Positions 19,230 through 28,040 of a stretch of DNA of 64,000 nucleotides are shown here, piece after piece. The DNA is from Pseudomonas pudica (lineage in GTDB: Bacteria; Pseudomonadota; Gammaproteobacteria; Pseudomonadales; Pseudomonadaceae). The stretch is taken from contig NZ_JADLJS010000008.1 of NCBI RefSeq assembly GCF_015680405.1, forward strand, positions 62,001 through 126,000. The letters are read 5' to 3'. A program made the position numbers and the translations under genes. Every line of letters begins with the position of its first letter. Within the stretch, counting starts at the first letter, position 1. A model generated the notes under the pieces. That model made no database searches. It saw only the letters and a program-made list of their open reading frames with translations, and was not told the DNA's origin.

Positions 19230-19727
19230 ATGAGCCGAGCATTCGTCAACGAAGACCAGGCCGCCGCCCAGGCTGATCAGCCAGTCGAGCGACGGGTCAG
19301 CGAACAACCCAACTACGTGACCGCCAGCGGCCTGCGCCAGCTGCAGGAGCGCGTGGCCGAACTGAACGCCCTGCGCAGCGAACTGCAGGCACAGGGCGAA
19401 CGTGGCGACAAGCAGCGCCTGGCGGATACCGAACGGGACCTGCGCTACTTCAGCGCGCGGGCGCAGAGTGCCCAGGTGGTGCCGACGGCGACGTCGCGGA
19501 GCAAGGTGCAGATTGGTAGCCGGGTGCGGTTTGTCGATGCGCAGGACCAGGAGCAAGTGGTAAGGCTGGTGGGCGAGGACGAGGCGGATGCCGGGCGGGG
19601 GTTGATCAACTGGGGTTCGCCGCTGGGGCGGGCTTTGCTCGGGGCGGGGCCTGGGGATGAGGTGGTCTGGCGGCGGCCGGTGGGGGAGCAGGTGATCGAA
19701 GTGGTTGAGGTTTTTGGTGAAGGTTGA
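19230..19727 (+). CDS. GreA/GreB-family protein with a shortened coiled coil
   Basis: 165-aa relative of the Gre transcript cleavage factors that enter the RNA polymerase secondary channel. The ATG at 19230 follows a strong AGGAGG. The C-terminal FKBP-like domain is well preserved (VQIGSRVRFVDAQDQ, VGEDEADAGRGLINWGSPLGRALLG). The N-terminal coiled coil (about 29-84) is ~13 residues shorter than in GreA, and the acidic tip (GDLKENAEY in GreA) is replaced by GDKQRLADTERD. An extra polar N-terminus of ~28 residues precedes it. It may therefore bind polymerase without promoting cleavage, like Rnk or Gfh1; that is inference. Confidence 0.82.
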   Translation: MSRAFVNEDQAAAQADQPVERRVSEQPNYVTASGLRQLQERVAELNALRSELQAQGERGDKQRLADTERDLRYFSARAQSAQVVPTATSRSKVQIGSRVRFVDAQDQEQVVRLVGEDEADAGRGLINWGSPLGRALLGAGPGDEVVWRRPVGEQVIEVVEVFGEG

Positions 19728-19753
19728 GGGACCTGGGGCTGCTTTGCAGCCCA

Positions 19754-19854
19754 TCGCGACACAAGGCCGCTCCTACAAGGGCCGCGCCATTTCTGAACAT
19801 GCGCGATAGCTGTAGGAGCGGCCTTGTGTCGCGAAAGGGCCGCAAAGCGGCCCC
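19754..19854. repeat. Paired REP-like element (TCGCGACACAAGGCCGCTCC type) with hairpins
   Basis: Inverted halves at 19754-19778 and 19810-19834 with the same core as 11035-11098, flanked by GGGCTGC-TTT-GCAGCCC on the left and GGGCCGC-AAA-GCGGCCC (19838-19854) on the right. It separates the convergent Gre-like gene and gdhA. Confidence 0.8.
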
Positions 19855-19866
19855 AACAGCCTCAGA

Positions 19867-21306
<1,440 letters not shown>

Positions 21307-21360
21307 TTATTTGGTGCGTTTTCTATAAGTGTATACAAAACCCAGGACAGCGGCGGCTTC

Positions 21361-21446
21361 ATTCGCGGGCTCGCCCGCTCCCACAGGTTCATCACAGGCC
21401 TTGGTTTCCAGGGGCTCCTGTGGGGGCGGGCATGCCCGCGAATGAA
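21361..21446. repeat. Paired REP element upstream of gdhA
   Basis: Inverted halves ATTCGCGGGCTCGCCCGCTCC... (from 21361) and ...GGGGGCGGGCATGCCCGCGAAT (to 21442) enclose ~35 bases. It lies between the ettA 3' end and the gdhA promoter region. Confidence 0.8.
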
Positions 21447-21472
21447 GCCAGCACCACTTTCCAGCCAGGCAC

Positions 21473-21498
21473 AAAAATGGGGCCTCAAAGGGCCCCAT
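21473..21498 (-). terminator. Intrinsic terminator after ettA
   Basis: On the minus strand ATGGGGCC-(6-base loop)-GGCCCCAT is followed by TTTTTG, about 22 bases beyond the ettA stop. Confidence 0.88.
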
Positions 21499-21520
21499 TC
21501 CTGTGCATCAAAACACTGGC

Positions 21521-23188
21521 TTACTGGGCCAGCTTCTTGTGCCGTACACGGTGCGGCTGGGCAGCAGCATCGCCCAGGCGCTTCTTGCGGTCGGCTTCGT
21601 ACTCGGTGTAGTTACCCTCGAAGAACACCACGTTCGAGTCGTCTTCGTACGCCAGGATGTGGGTAGCCACACGGTCCAGGAACCAACGGTCGTGGGAAAT
21701 CACGATCGCCGCGCCCGGGAAGTCCAGCAGGGCTTCTTCCAGCGAGCGCAGGGTTTCGACGTCGAGGTCGTTGGACGGTTCGTCGAGCAGCAGGACGTTA
21801 CCGCCCTCCTTCAGGGTCAGGGCCAGGTGCAGGCGGCCACGCTCACCACCGGACAGGTCTTTGACGAACTTCTGCTGGTCACCACCCTTGAAGTTGAAGC
21901 GGCCTACATAAGTACGCGACGGGATCTCGTAGTTGCCGATGCGGATCATGTCGGAGCCGTCGGAAACCTGCTGGAACACGGTCTTGCCGCCGTCCAGGTC
22001 CTCGCGGCTCTGGTCGACGCAGGCCAGCTGCACGGTTTCACCGATCTCGATGCTGCCCGAGTCCGGCTGTTCCTTGCCCATCAGCATGCGGAACAGGGTC
22101 GACTTACCGGCACCGTTACCACCGATCACACCGACGATGGCGCCTTTAGGCATGGAGAACGACAGGTTGTCGATCAGCACGCGGTCGCCGTAGCCCTTGG
22201 TGACATTCTTGAACTCGATGACCTTGTCGCCCAGGCGCGGGCCGGCCGGGATGTAGATCTCGTTGGTTTCGCTGCGCTTCTGGAACTCCTGCGACTGCAT
22301 TTCTTCAAAGCGCTGCAGACGGGCCTTGGACTTGGACTGGCGGGCCTTGGCGCCTTTGCGCACCCATTCCAGTTCCTCTTTCATGGCCTTCTCGTGGGCG
22401 CTCTGCTGCTTGGATTCCTGCGCCAGGCGCTCGGACTTGGCTTCCAGCCAGCCCGAGTAGTTGCCTTCGTACGGGATGCCGGCGCCGCGGTCCAGTTCCA
22501 GGATCCAGCCAGCGACGTTGTCGAGGAAGTAACGGTCGTGGGTAATGGCTACCACGGTGCCCGGGAAGTCGTGCAGGAAGCGCTCCAGCCAGGCCACCGA
22601 GTCGGCGTCCAGGTGGTTGGTCGGTTCGTCCAGCAGCAGCATGTCGGGGGCCGACAGCAGCAGGCGGCACAGGGCCACGCGGCGCTTCTCACCACCGGAC
22701 AGGTGCTCGATGCGTGCGTCCCAGGCCGGCAGGCGCAGGGCGTCGGCGGCAACGTCCAGCTGGCGCTCAAGGTTGTGGCCGTCAGCGGCCTGCAGGATGG
22801 CTTCCAGCTTGGCCTGCTCGGCGGCCAGCTTGTCGAAGTCGGCATCCGGTTCGGCGTAGGCAGCATAGACCTCGTCCAGGCGCGCCTGGGCGTCCTTGAT
22901 CACGCTGACCGCTTCCTCGACCACTTCGCGCACCGACTTGTTCGGGTCCAGTTGCGGTTCCTGCGGCAGGTAGCCAACGTTGATGTCGGGCATCGGACGG
23001 GCTTCGCCGTCGAATTCCTTGTCGACGCCGGCCATGATCCGCAGCAAGGTCGATTTACCAGCGCCGTTCAGGCCGAGCACGCCGATCTTGGCGCCCGGGA
23101 AGAACGACAGGGAAATGTTCTTGAGAATTTCCCGCTTCGGCGGCACGACCTTGCTCAGCCGATGCATGGTGTAGACGTATTGAGCCAT
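21521..23188 (-). CDS. ettA: Energy-dependent translational throttle protein EttA (ABC-F)
   Basis: ABC-F ATPase that binds the ribosomal E site and gates entry into elongation according to energy state. The 555-aa protein has two ABC domains and no membrane segments: first Walker A GLNGAGKST (39-47) with signature LSGGEKRRVAL, second Walker A GGNGAGKST with signature LSGGERGRLHL. Between them is the linker helix segment rich in Lys, Arg and Glu (ESKQQSAHEKAMKEELEWVRKGAKAR), with the EttA-type start MAQYVYTMHRLSKVVPPKR. The gene is a single unit with a good terminator. A short hairpin (GGCAGCCC/GGGCTGCC, 23224-23253) lies in its leader. Confidence 0.96.
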   Translation of the reverse strand: MAQYVYTMHRLSKVVPPKREILKNISLSFFPGAKIGVLGLNGAGKSTLLRIMAGVDKEFDGEARPMPDINVGYLPQEPQLDPNKSVREVVEEAVSVIKDAQARLDEVYAAYAEPDADFDKLAAEQAKLEAILQAADGHNLERQLDVAADALRLPAWDARIEHLSGGEKRRVALCRLLLSAPDMLLLDEPTNHLDADSVAWLERFLHDFPGTVVAITHDRYFLDNVAGWILELDRGAGIPYEGNYSGWLEAKSERLAQESKQQSAHEKAMKEELEWVRKGAKARQSKSKARLQRFEEMQSQEFQKRSETNEIYIPAGPRLGDKVIEFKNVTKGYGDRVLIDNLSFSMPKGAIVGVIGGNGAGKSTLFRMLMGKEQPDSGSIEIGETVQLACVDQSREDLDGGKTVFQQVSDGSDMIRIGNYEIPSRTYVGRFNFKGGDQQKFVKDLSGGERGRLHLALTLKEGGNVLLLDEPSNDLDVETLRSLEEALLDFPGAAIVISHDRWFLDRVATHILAYEDDSNVVFFEGNYTEYEADRKKRLGDAAAQPHRVRHKKLAQ

Positions 23189-23610
23189 TCTGGATACCCC
23201 AGTCTAAAGGTTAAGAAATACCGGGCAGCCCACGTGAATTTGACCGGGCTGCCATTGCCAAAAAATTCGTTGTCTGGCGTCGCGCTGTTAATTTGGGCTG
23301 CAAAAACGCGTAAACAGCCTTCTCGCCATGAAAATGATCCGTTGCGCAGCTGGCGAGGATTGGCCGGGGGTCTGGATGCCGTCGCTGGGTGGTGCAACGC
23401 AGTGAAGCAGCCTTTTTCCGCCCTACCTCATGTTCTCGCTACAAAAATCGACCTCGCCATGACGCTCAGAGCCGGCACGCTGCTCGCTCCTGTAGCGCCT
23501 GCGGCAGTCGTCGCCGCTGCCAAGCTGGCTATCATCTCAACTACGTGCGACACGCTCAACTGTTCGCCTGCTGGGTGGCAGAAAGGTAGTCATGTTCATC
23601 ATTGGATAAA
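23189..23610. other. ettA upstream region and island border, no gene
   Basis: About 420 bases without a supportable gene. The first ~150 bases probably hold the ettA promoter and the leader hairpin at 23224-23253. From ~23430 the sequence has no recognisable coding content and leads into the relics at 23611, so the border between core chromosome and accessory DNA lies somewhere here. No att-like repeat could be identified by eye. Confidence 0.5.
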
Positions 23611-23649
23611 GGGAGGCTGAGCAAAGCGGAGTACGACCCTCTGGTATAG
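23611..23649 (+). pseudogene. Short cdiA relic (plus strand)
   Basis: Reads GRLSKAEYDPLV then a stop, closely matching GRLSKAEYDLLV in the C-terminal part of the intact CdiA (encoded around 30372-30410 on the opposite strand). Most of the 39 bases are identical. It is thus a scrap of a second cdiA copy in inverted orientation, left next to the broken XRE gene that follows. Confidence 0.65.
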
Positions 23650-23680
23650 ACCAAGACGGGGCTTGGCCTGTGGACTGAGC

Positions 23681-23830
23681 ATAACCAGCGAAAAACGTGA
23701 ATTTTTCATTGCCGTGGGCGAGCGAATTGCCCGCCTGCGCAAAGAACACGGCATCACCCACACTCTGTTGCGCAGATGCTCGATGCCCTGATCGCTCAAG
23801 CCAGGCCTCCCTTCCTTCGCTGCTGGCTTT
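23681..23830 (+). pseudogene. Broken XRE-family regulator gene, copy 1
   Basis: The frame from 23681 reads ITSEKREFFIAVGERIARL, then RKEHGITHT, the start of an XRE helix-turn-helix protein whose expected ATG has become ATA. After ~28 codons it jumps to sequence matching the 3' end of the related gene at 28041-28361 (TTGCGCAGATGCTCGATGCC), out of frame and ending at a TGA (23789-23791). Bases ~23795-23830 then match the last part of that gene in reverse orientation (CTTCGCTGCTGGCTTTGGTCG). So this copy has lost its middle and had its end inverted. Not functional. Confidence 0.75.
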
Positions 23831-24020
23831 GGTCGAGGCCGGTGCCTGGATGAATATGAACTTAATCTAATTACTATATACAAATTCAATGCCAAACTTC
23901 ATTTCATGACCAATTAAATTAATCTCGTCACGCCATCAACAACGCAGTTATAAACACAGGTCTTTCCGCCAATAGAGGCAACCTCACCTGCGTCTTTTGC
24001 ACCAACCGACCCCTAGGTTT

Positions 24021-24275
24021 TTATTTCTTCAATCCCACCAAGTGCTTAAACGGTCCCTCATCTAAATCAAACCCTAGATCTGTGATAAGTCTAACTGCCT
24101 CCTGGTACTCGTCGTCCGCAATAGAAATATCAAATTCACAAATGTGATCGCATAGTATCTCAAAGGCTAGGCCTTCCTCATTGTACGCGACATAGTCCAA
24201 AGCCCCTTGGAGCAGGCCAGCTTCCAATCGGCCGTCGAATTTCTTCCCGAATTCAATAATACGATCTGCAAACAT
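24021..24275 (-). CDS. MafI-type small immunity protein (orphan)
   Basis: 84-aa acidic, mostly helical protein that I recognise as resembling MafI-family immunity proteins, which neutralise polymorphic toxin tips. Sequence cues are FADRIIEFGKKFDGRLE at the start, ...EGLAFEILCDHICEFDI in the middle, and a C-terminal LITDLGFDLDEGPFKHLVGL. ATG at 24275 after GAGG. No toxin gene lies directly upstream of it; the neighbour at 24333 is another immunity gene. AT-rich compared with the core genome, as expected of recently acquired toxin-immunity cassettes. Functional assignment is by family resemblance only. Confidence 0.65.
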   Translation of the reverse strand: MFADRIIEFGKKFDGRLEAGLLQGALDYVAYNEEGLAFEILCDHICEFDISIADDEYQEAVRLITDLGFDLDEGPFKHLVGLKK

Positions 24276-24332
24276 AAAATTTACCTCATTGATTAGCCGC
24301 GACGCTTCAGCGTGTAGCGCTCAAGAAAAAAT

Positions 24333-24884
24333 CTATTTTGCAAGTTTGGCTTTCAAGACTGCCCGATCAATCATGCCATCAGTAATGCAGGGTACAAAAC
24401 CAAGCCTGTCTCCCATCTCAAAGCTCTTCTTGTAACCGTTCAATCGTTCAACGTCACCAGCTATTGCCAATGCAGCCAAGTGCCGAAGGGGCATCGCGCC
24501 TTTACTGTCAGTCGGCAGACTTCTATAAACCATCAGGCCGGACTCAATATTTTGAGAGCGTGCCCAAGACATGGCTTTCTCAGACATCCTGAGAACATCA
24601 TCACTAGAAAATTCAGGCAACTTCTCCGGAGGCTCATTACTAACTATTACCGGCGAATATCCGCTCCCCTCCCCCCACACAAACGCAACAGTTTCCGAGA
24701 ATTCTTTGGTCGAAACCGATGGCATAAGTGACACCCGAAAATGATTCGAGCGCTTCTTCACAGACGGGATTACTTGAACTTTAACCCCATCAACATCTGT
24801 CACGCAAAAATAATCCCCGACTTCATCCTTGCTACAAACCCAGCCCTGCTCCGTCAAAATTGAAGCCACATCTTTTTCCTTCAT
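24333..24884 (-). CDS. Presumed immunity protein of orphan CdiA tip 3
   Basis: 183-aa soluble protein; I know of related proteins beside CdiA tips but cannot name the family with certainty (DUF6990-like). The ATG at 24884 overlaps the stop of the upstream toxin fragment by one base (TGATG), the coupling expected for a toxin and its immunity gene; a GTG at 24887 is also possible. Visible features are GWVCSKDEVGDYFCVTDVDG at the N-terminus and SFEMGDRLGFVPCITDGMID near the C-terminus. The frame is intact although the toxin upstream carries a stop. Low GC compared with the core. Confidence 0.65.
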   Translation of the reverse strand: MKEKDVASILTEQGWVCSKDEVGDYFCVTDVDGVKVQVIPSVKKRSNHFRVSLMPSVSTKEFSETVAFVWGEGSGYSPVIVSNEPPEKLPEFSSDDVLRMSEKAMSWARSQNIESGLMVYRSLPTDSKGAMPLRHLAALAIAGDVERLNGYKKSFEMGDRLGFVPCITDGMIDRAVLKAKLAK

Positions 24885-25442
24885 CACTTAGCACCAGGAA
24901 AATTCATTATCTCAATAGGGATACCGTTAGGATAACCTTGATCCTTTAGTGGTACGCCTGGCGTGAGGCCAAAACTTTCGGAAACTTTCCCTCTTGGAAT
25001 TGAAGCCCCATCTTTTATTTGAGGGAAAAATTCTAACTGACGAATACTCAAGTCCGCGCCACCTGTCTTAACCTCAATAATTCTCAAGGTCCCATCAGGT
25101 GCTTCGGCCACGATATCTGGCCTACAACGACCAGTTCCGCAGGAGCTACCGAATGACATTTCCTTTTCGCTGACTCTGAACCCTTGAGACGAAAGTTAAT
25201 CCTTTATGTCATCCACCATATTCAAGTGATTATCATAGTGATCTTTGATGGTGACCTTCGGATCTGTTGCAGTACCTTTTGCACCGCTGGTAGCTTTGCC
25301 TAGTATCACCACCGCCGCTAACTTGACTACATCATCCCGCGTAGCACCTTTATCGACAAGATTAATGATTCCTGGCACATCCACCGGCGCCAAGGTCGAG
25401 CCGAGCAAGCCGTCCTGACGTGCCCGTTCATTGATTGCCTCT
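24884..25442 (-). pseudogene. Orphan CdiA toxin tip 3 (PD-(D/E)XK-like nuclease), nonsense mutated
   Basis: One minus-strand frame with a stop inside. The upstream part (25442-25277) is 166 bases nearly identical to the end of intact cdiA (30171-30006), encoding AINERARQDGLLGSTLAPVD ... TSGAK. After the hinge the sequence is unique: GTATDPKVTIKDHYDNHLNM ... DIKD, then TAA at 25196-25198, then in the same frame LSSQGFRVSEKEMSFGSS. The end contains CRPDIVAE and RIIEVKTG, a D...E-x-K pattern typical of restriction-like nucleases. An ATG at 25159 leaves a 91-aa C-terminal part open. There is no secretion domain, so it could only be used by recombination into cdiA. Confidence 0.75.
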
Positions 25443-25566
25443 GCTGATCTGGCTGGGCCTGCGAAACATGACGGCGAACTGGGGCTCAGCGGCGCAGGAT
25501 TGGAAAAGTGCGATGAATCAAATTCGCGATTTGTACGGAGATCGGTTCATCAGGCCGACCCAGTGA
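25441..25566 (+). mobile_element. 3' remnant of an IS256-type transposase
   Basis: A plus-strand frame gives the last 41 residues of what looks like an IS256/Mutator-type transposase (LGLRNMTANWGSAAQDWKSA, then MNQIRDLYGDRF...), ending at TGA 25564-25566. It begins exactly where similarity to cdiA stops (25441/25442), so the element end or a deletion joined them. Downstream is a hairpin GGCCTGCC-AGAC-GGCAGGCC (25574-25593) that could belong to the element's end. No start or catalytic residues remain. Confidence 0.6.
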
Positions 25567-25683
25567 AAATCAGGGCCTGCCAGACGGCAGGCCGTTACCG
25601 GCTCGCACACAAAAAGGCTGACACTTCCCAAAAGCACACCACATTCAGCCTAAGCCTCTACATCTAAACTTGCCATTTAATTC

Positions 25684-26013
25684 TCAAGGATAAATAAAGT
25701 CGATGCAAATTTTAAATTTAATCAAGTCCAAGGCCACCTCACAGCCACTCCACGCTGGCAGTCCTCCTGTCAGTTTATTCTCAACATACCAACGACGCAA
25801 CTCTATTAAAAGATCTAAAATATCTGTATTGACTCGCCCGCCTGCCGTAAACCAGGCAACGTTACCTTGTACATCAATGTAGTCATACTCATACTCACAG
25901 CTATCTAGCTCCTGGGATAGTTGTGCACGCATAATAAGTTTACAGGCTCCATCGGGAGCAATCTCAAACAGAATACCCCCAATGTCATTGTAGATATCAT
26001 CATCACTACGCAT
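25684..26013 (-). CDS. YezG-like immunity protein of orphan tip 2
   Basis: 109-aa acidic protein resembling the YezG/DUF600 immunity family, which protects against nuclease tips. Cues: an N-terminal DDIYNDIGGILFEIAPDGA, a central CEYEYDYIDVQGNVAWF, and a C-terminal strand segment with aromatic residues (LIKFKICIDFIYP). ATG at 26013 overlaps the upstream toxin stop by one base (TGATG), as in the neighbouring cassette; TTG at 26016 is an alternative. Low-GC DNA. The frame is intact even though its toxin partner has been cut by an IS. Confidence 0.68.
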   Translation of the reverse strand: MRSDDDIYNDIGGILFEIAPDGACKLIMRAQLSQELDSCEYEYDYIDVQGNVAWFTAGGRVNTDILDLLIELRRWYVENKLTGGLPAWSGCEVALDLIKFKICIDFIYP

Positions 26014-26261
26014 CAATTTCCACCCGGTGAATTTTTAAATACAATTTCTTTTGGACGAGCAATACCTATTGAATACTGCACATTAAAGCTTTCTGGCCGA
26101 ACACTATTGCCAGAATAAATAGTCTCAATCTTTACGTTAACTTGCTTTCCCTCCTTGAGTGCGGACGCCCATGTATCCCCCATAGATTTCCAAGTACCTT
26201 TATTCAAGCTCCCATTCATGGGAAGGAGGTTCAACCTCTCCCCAGGTCCGTTGAATATACT
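26013..26261 (-). pseudogene. Orphan CdiA toxin tip 2: DNA/RNA non-specific nuclease, 5' truncated
   Basis: The frame encodes the last ~80 residues of a DNA/RNA non-specific endonuclease tip: FNGPGERLNLLPMNGSLNKG, then TWKSMGDTWASALKEGKQV, IYSGNSVRPESFNVQYSIG and a final FKNSPGGN. The upstream half, including the catalytic His region expected for this fold, is missing because the IS5-like element joins at ~26262; residues read upstream of that point belong to the IS. It ends overlapping the YezG-like gene, the usual toxin-immunity arrangement. Confidence 0.72.
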
Positions 26262-26868
26262 AGGCTCCGTACGAAAAGAGATGTCGCAAACACCGCATGG
26301 AACAAGCCAGTGAGACCATGGCGGCATAGCTTTTCGCGAGCTTGTCGAAGCGTGTGACGATGCGGCGATTCTCTTTCAGCCAGCCAAAAATGCGTTCAAT
26401 GATGTTGCGCTGTCAGTATTTGGGCCCATCAAACAGTCTGGGTAAGCCAGGCTTGGGTTTGCGCTTCATAGAGCGCATCGGGATGACGGGTTGCATACGG
26501 TACTGGTCGCAGTATCGGCGCAGCGTTTCGGCGTCGTAGCCCTTGTCGGCGAGCAACCATTTGCAGCGCTTGCGCGGGCGGCCAGGTTGGTTTGATGGAA
26601 TGCTGACTTCGTCCAGCAGTGGTTGTGCGTAGCTGATGTCACTGGCTTGACCGCCAGAGAGGAGGAAGCGCAACGGTGTCCCGTTGGCGTCGCAGAGCAT
26701 GTGAATCTTAGTTGTCAGGCCACCGCGACTGCGGCCTAGAGCGTGATCGGCAGGTTCGTCAGGCCCCCTTTTTTCCGAGCGCCAGATGAGGCTCGGGTTG
26801 CACGTACTGCGGTTGAGTCGATCATCCAGGTTTGCAGATCAATCAAGCCTTGCTCATTCAATCTCAGG
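26262..26868 (-). mobile_element. IS5-family (IS427-like) transposase remnant
   Basis: Minus-strand remains of a two-frame IS5-type transposase. The N-terminal part starts abruptly at LNEQGLIDLQTWMIDSTAVR, where it abuts the integrase fragment. An A6G5 run near 26770 is a likely programmed frameshift site. The second frame then reads GRSRGGLTTKIHMLCDANG and LLADKGYDAETL (a catalytic Asp), but a TGA at 26413-26415 replaces an expected Trp codon (KY-stop-QRNIIERIFG). The C-terminal NRRIVTRFDKLAKSYAAMVS part follows to ~26262. Lacking its 5' part and carrying a stop, it is not active. Confidence 0.75.
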
Positions 26869-27247
26869 TGAAGCCGGGTTGTACAAGATGCGATTGGTCT
26901 TGGTCAGCCACTTGAACCAGACCCGAATCGGCGTGATGCGCACCGTTTGGCTGCGGGTCGACAGCGGTTCGCCATCGGCTTTTCGATACAAAAAAAGATG
27001 ACGCTGATAGCGCTCTAAAATGGGTCGGGTGATTTCCTGGGGCCGGGTCAAACCGCGTTCGTCACACCAATGGATAAACGCAATCAACAGGCTTTCGCGG
27101 TTGCCCACGGTGCGCTCGGAATAACCACGCTCACGCTGGTATTGCAGAAACTGTTTCATCTGAAAATACAGGCTGCCGGGATCGCCTAGTGGGCCAATGA
27201 TTTGTTCCGAAACACGCTGTTTTTTGCTCTCGTCTTTTTTTCGGCAT
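26854..27247 (-). pseudogene. Tyrosine recombinase N-terminal fragment, frameshifted
   Basis: Encodes the SAM-like core-binding domain of a phage-type integrase (SLYFQMKQFLQYQRERGYSE ... NRILYNPASPEIE); the catalytic domain with Arg/His/Tyr residues is absent, cut off at the IS5-like remnant. The likely start is ATG 27247-27245 (MPKK...), but a run of seven A residues directly after it shifts the frame; with six A residues it would read MPKKDESKKQRVSEQ into the rest. The ATG at 27159 only opens the internal remainder. It follows the primase-like fragment by 12 bases. Confidence 0.72.
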
Positions 27248-27259
27248 AACCACCTCGAC

Positions 27260-28038
27260 TTAGACGGCGCTGGACAACGCGGAGTGGTTGTTTTGTGGAT
27301 GCTGGATCAGTGGTCTTTCGTTCAGACCGACCGCTTCGGCCTCAACGCCAGAAATGGCGTGGCTTTGCGCATGGTTGAGGGTGTCCGACTGAGTACCGAC
27401 CATGGCCCGACCTGAGTCCGATCGTTTTTCTGAATCCCCCGACCGAGCGGATGTGTTGTCGAGTTGGTCGGCATCGATCAGGCCCATCAAATGCGGTTGA
27501 TGACCGCTTTTGCCGTCATACGTGAGGGTGTATTCATGCGCTAACCCCTTGCGGTGCGGCAGCAGGTATTCCAGTTCGGTCAGTCGGCCCAAATGGATTT
27601 TTAACTGGGTATTCCCCCAACCGGTGGCCTCGCGCACGTCCTTGCGACCAAACCGAAACTCATTCTTTTTAAGCCCCTGCGCCTGGCTTCGGGCTTCGAC
27701 CCAGCCCTGCAATAACTCCAGCAAACGCCGCGTTTGCGGCGGCAGTTCGTCCAGGGTGCGCCCAAGAATGTCGTGGGCCAGCCGATTGGCCAACACGATG
27801 TCGCCCTTCGTGACCTCGATGTAAGCCAACGACTTGCCTCGGTGCTCAATGTGTTTGACCGGGCGTTGATGCTGATGCAGCAAGGCAATGCAGCGAATCA
27901 GCGTCAGGTATTTCATGTGGTCGCGCCGGGTACGGGTTTTGTCCGAAAGAAAGGTCAATTGATCGGCGAACGCCACGGTTTTGATCAGCCGCTGGGCATT
28001 CTGATGCAGGCGCGTAATCGCCTGTTTTACGGCGTCGG
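27260..28038 (-). pseudogene. C-terminal fragment of a mobile-element primase-like protein
   Basis: Open frame of ~255 codons whose 3' end is natural but whose 5' end runs into the XRE gene at ~28040. The text KSLAYIEVTKGDIVLANRLA, LGRTLDELPPQTRRLLEL and DVREATGWGNTQLKIHLGRL resembles the C-terminal winged-helix part of the CHC2/Toprim primase-like proteins found just upstream of integrases in Pseudomonas mobile elements. The last ~70 residues are low complexity (Ser, Asp, Asn, His). No zinc finger or Toprim motif remains, so the protein is truncated. The family identity is from memory and moderate. Confidence 0.55.
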
Positions 28039-28040
28039 CC

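Noticed and set aside
24884..25159. The 91-codon frame as a complete stand-alone nuclease gene
   Set aside because: The same frame continues upstream through a TAA into cdiA-derived sequence, so it is better explained as the end of a broken toxin tip.
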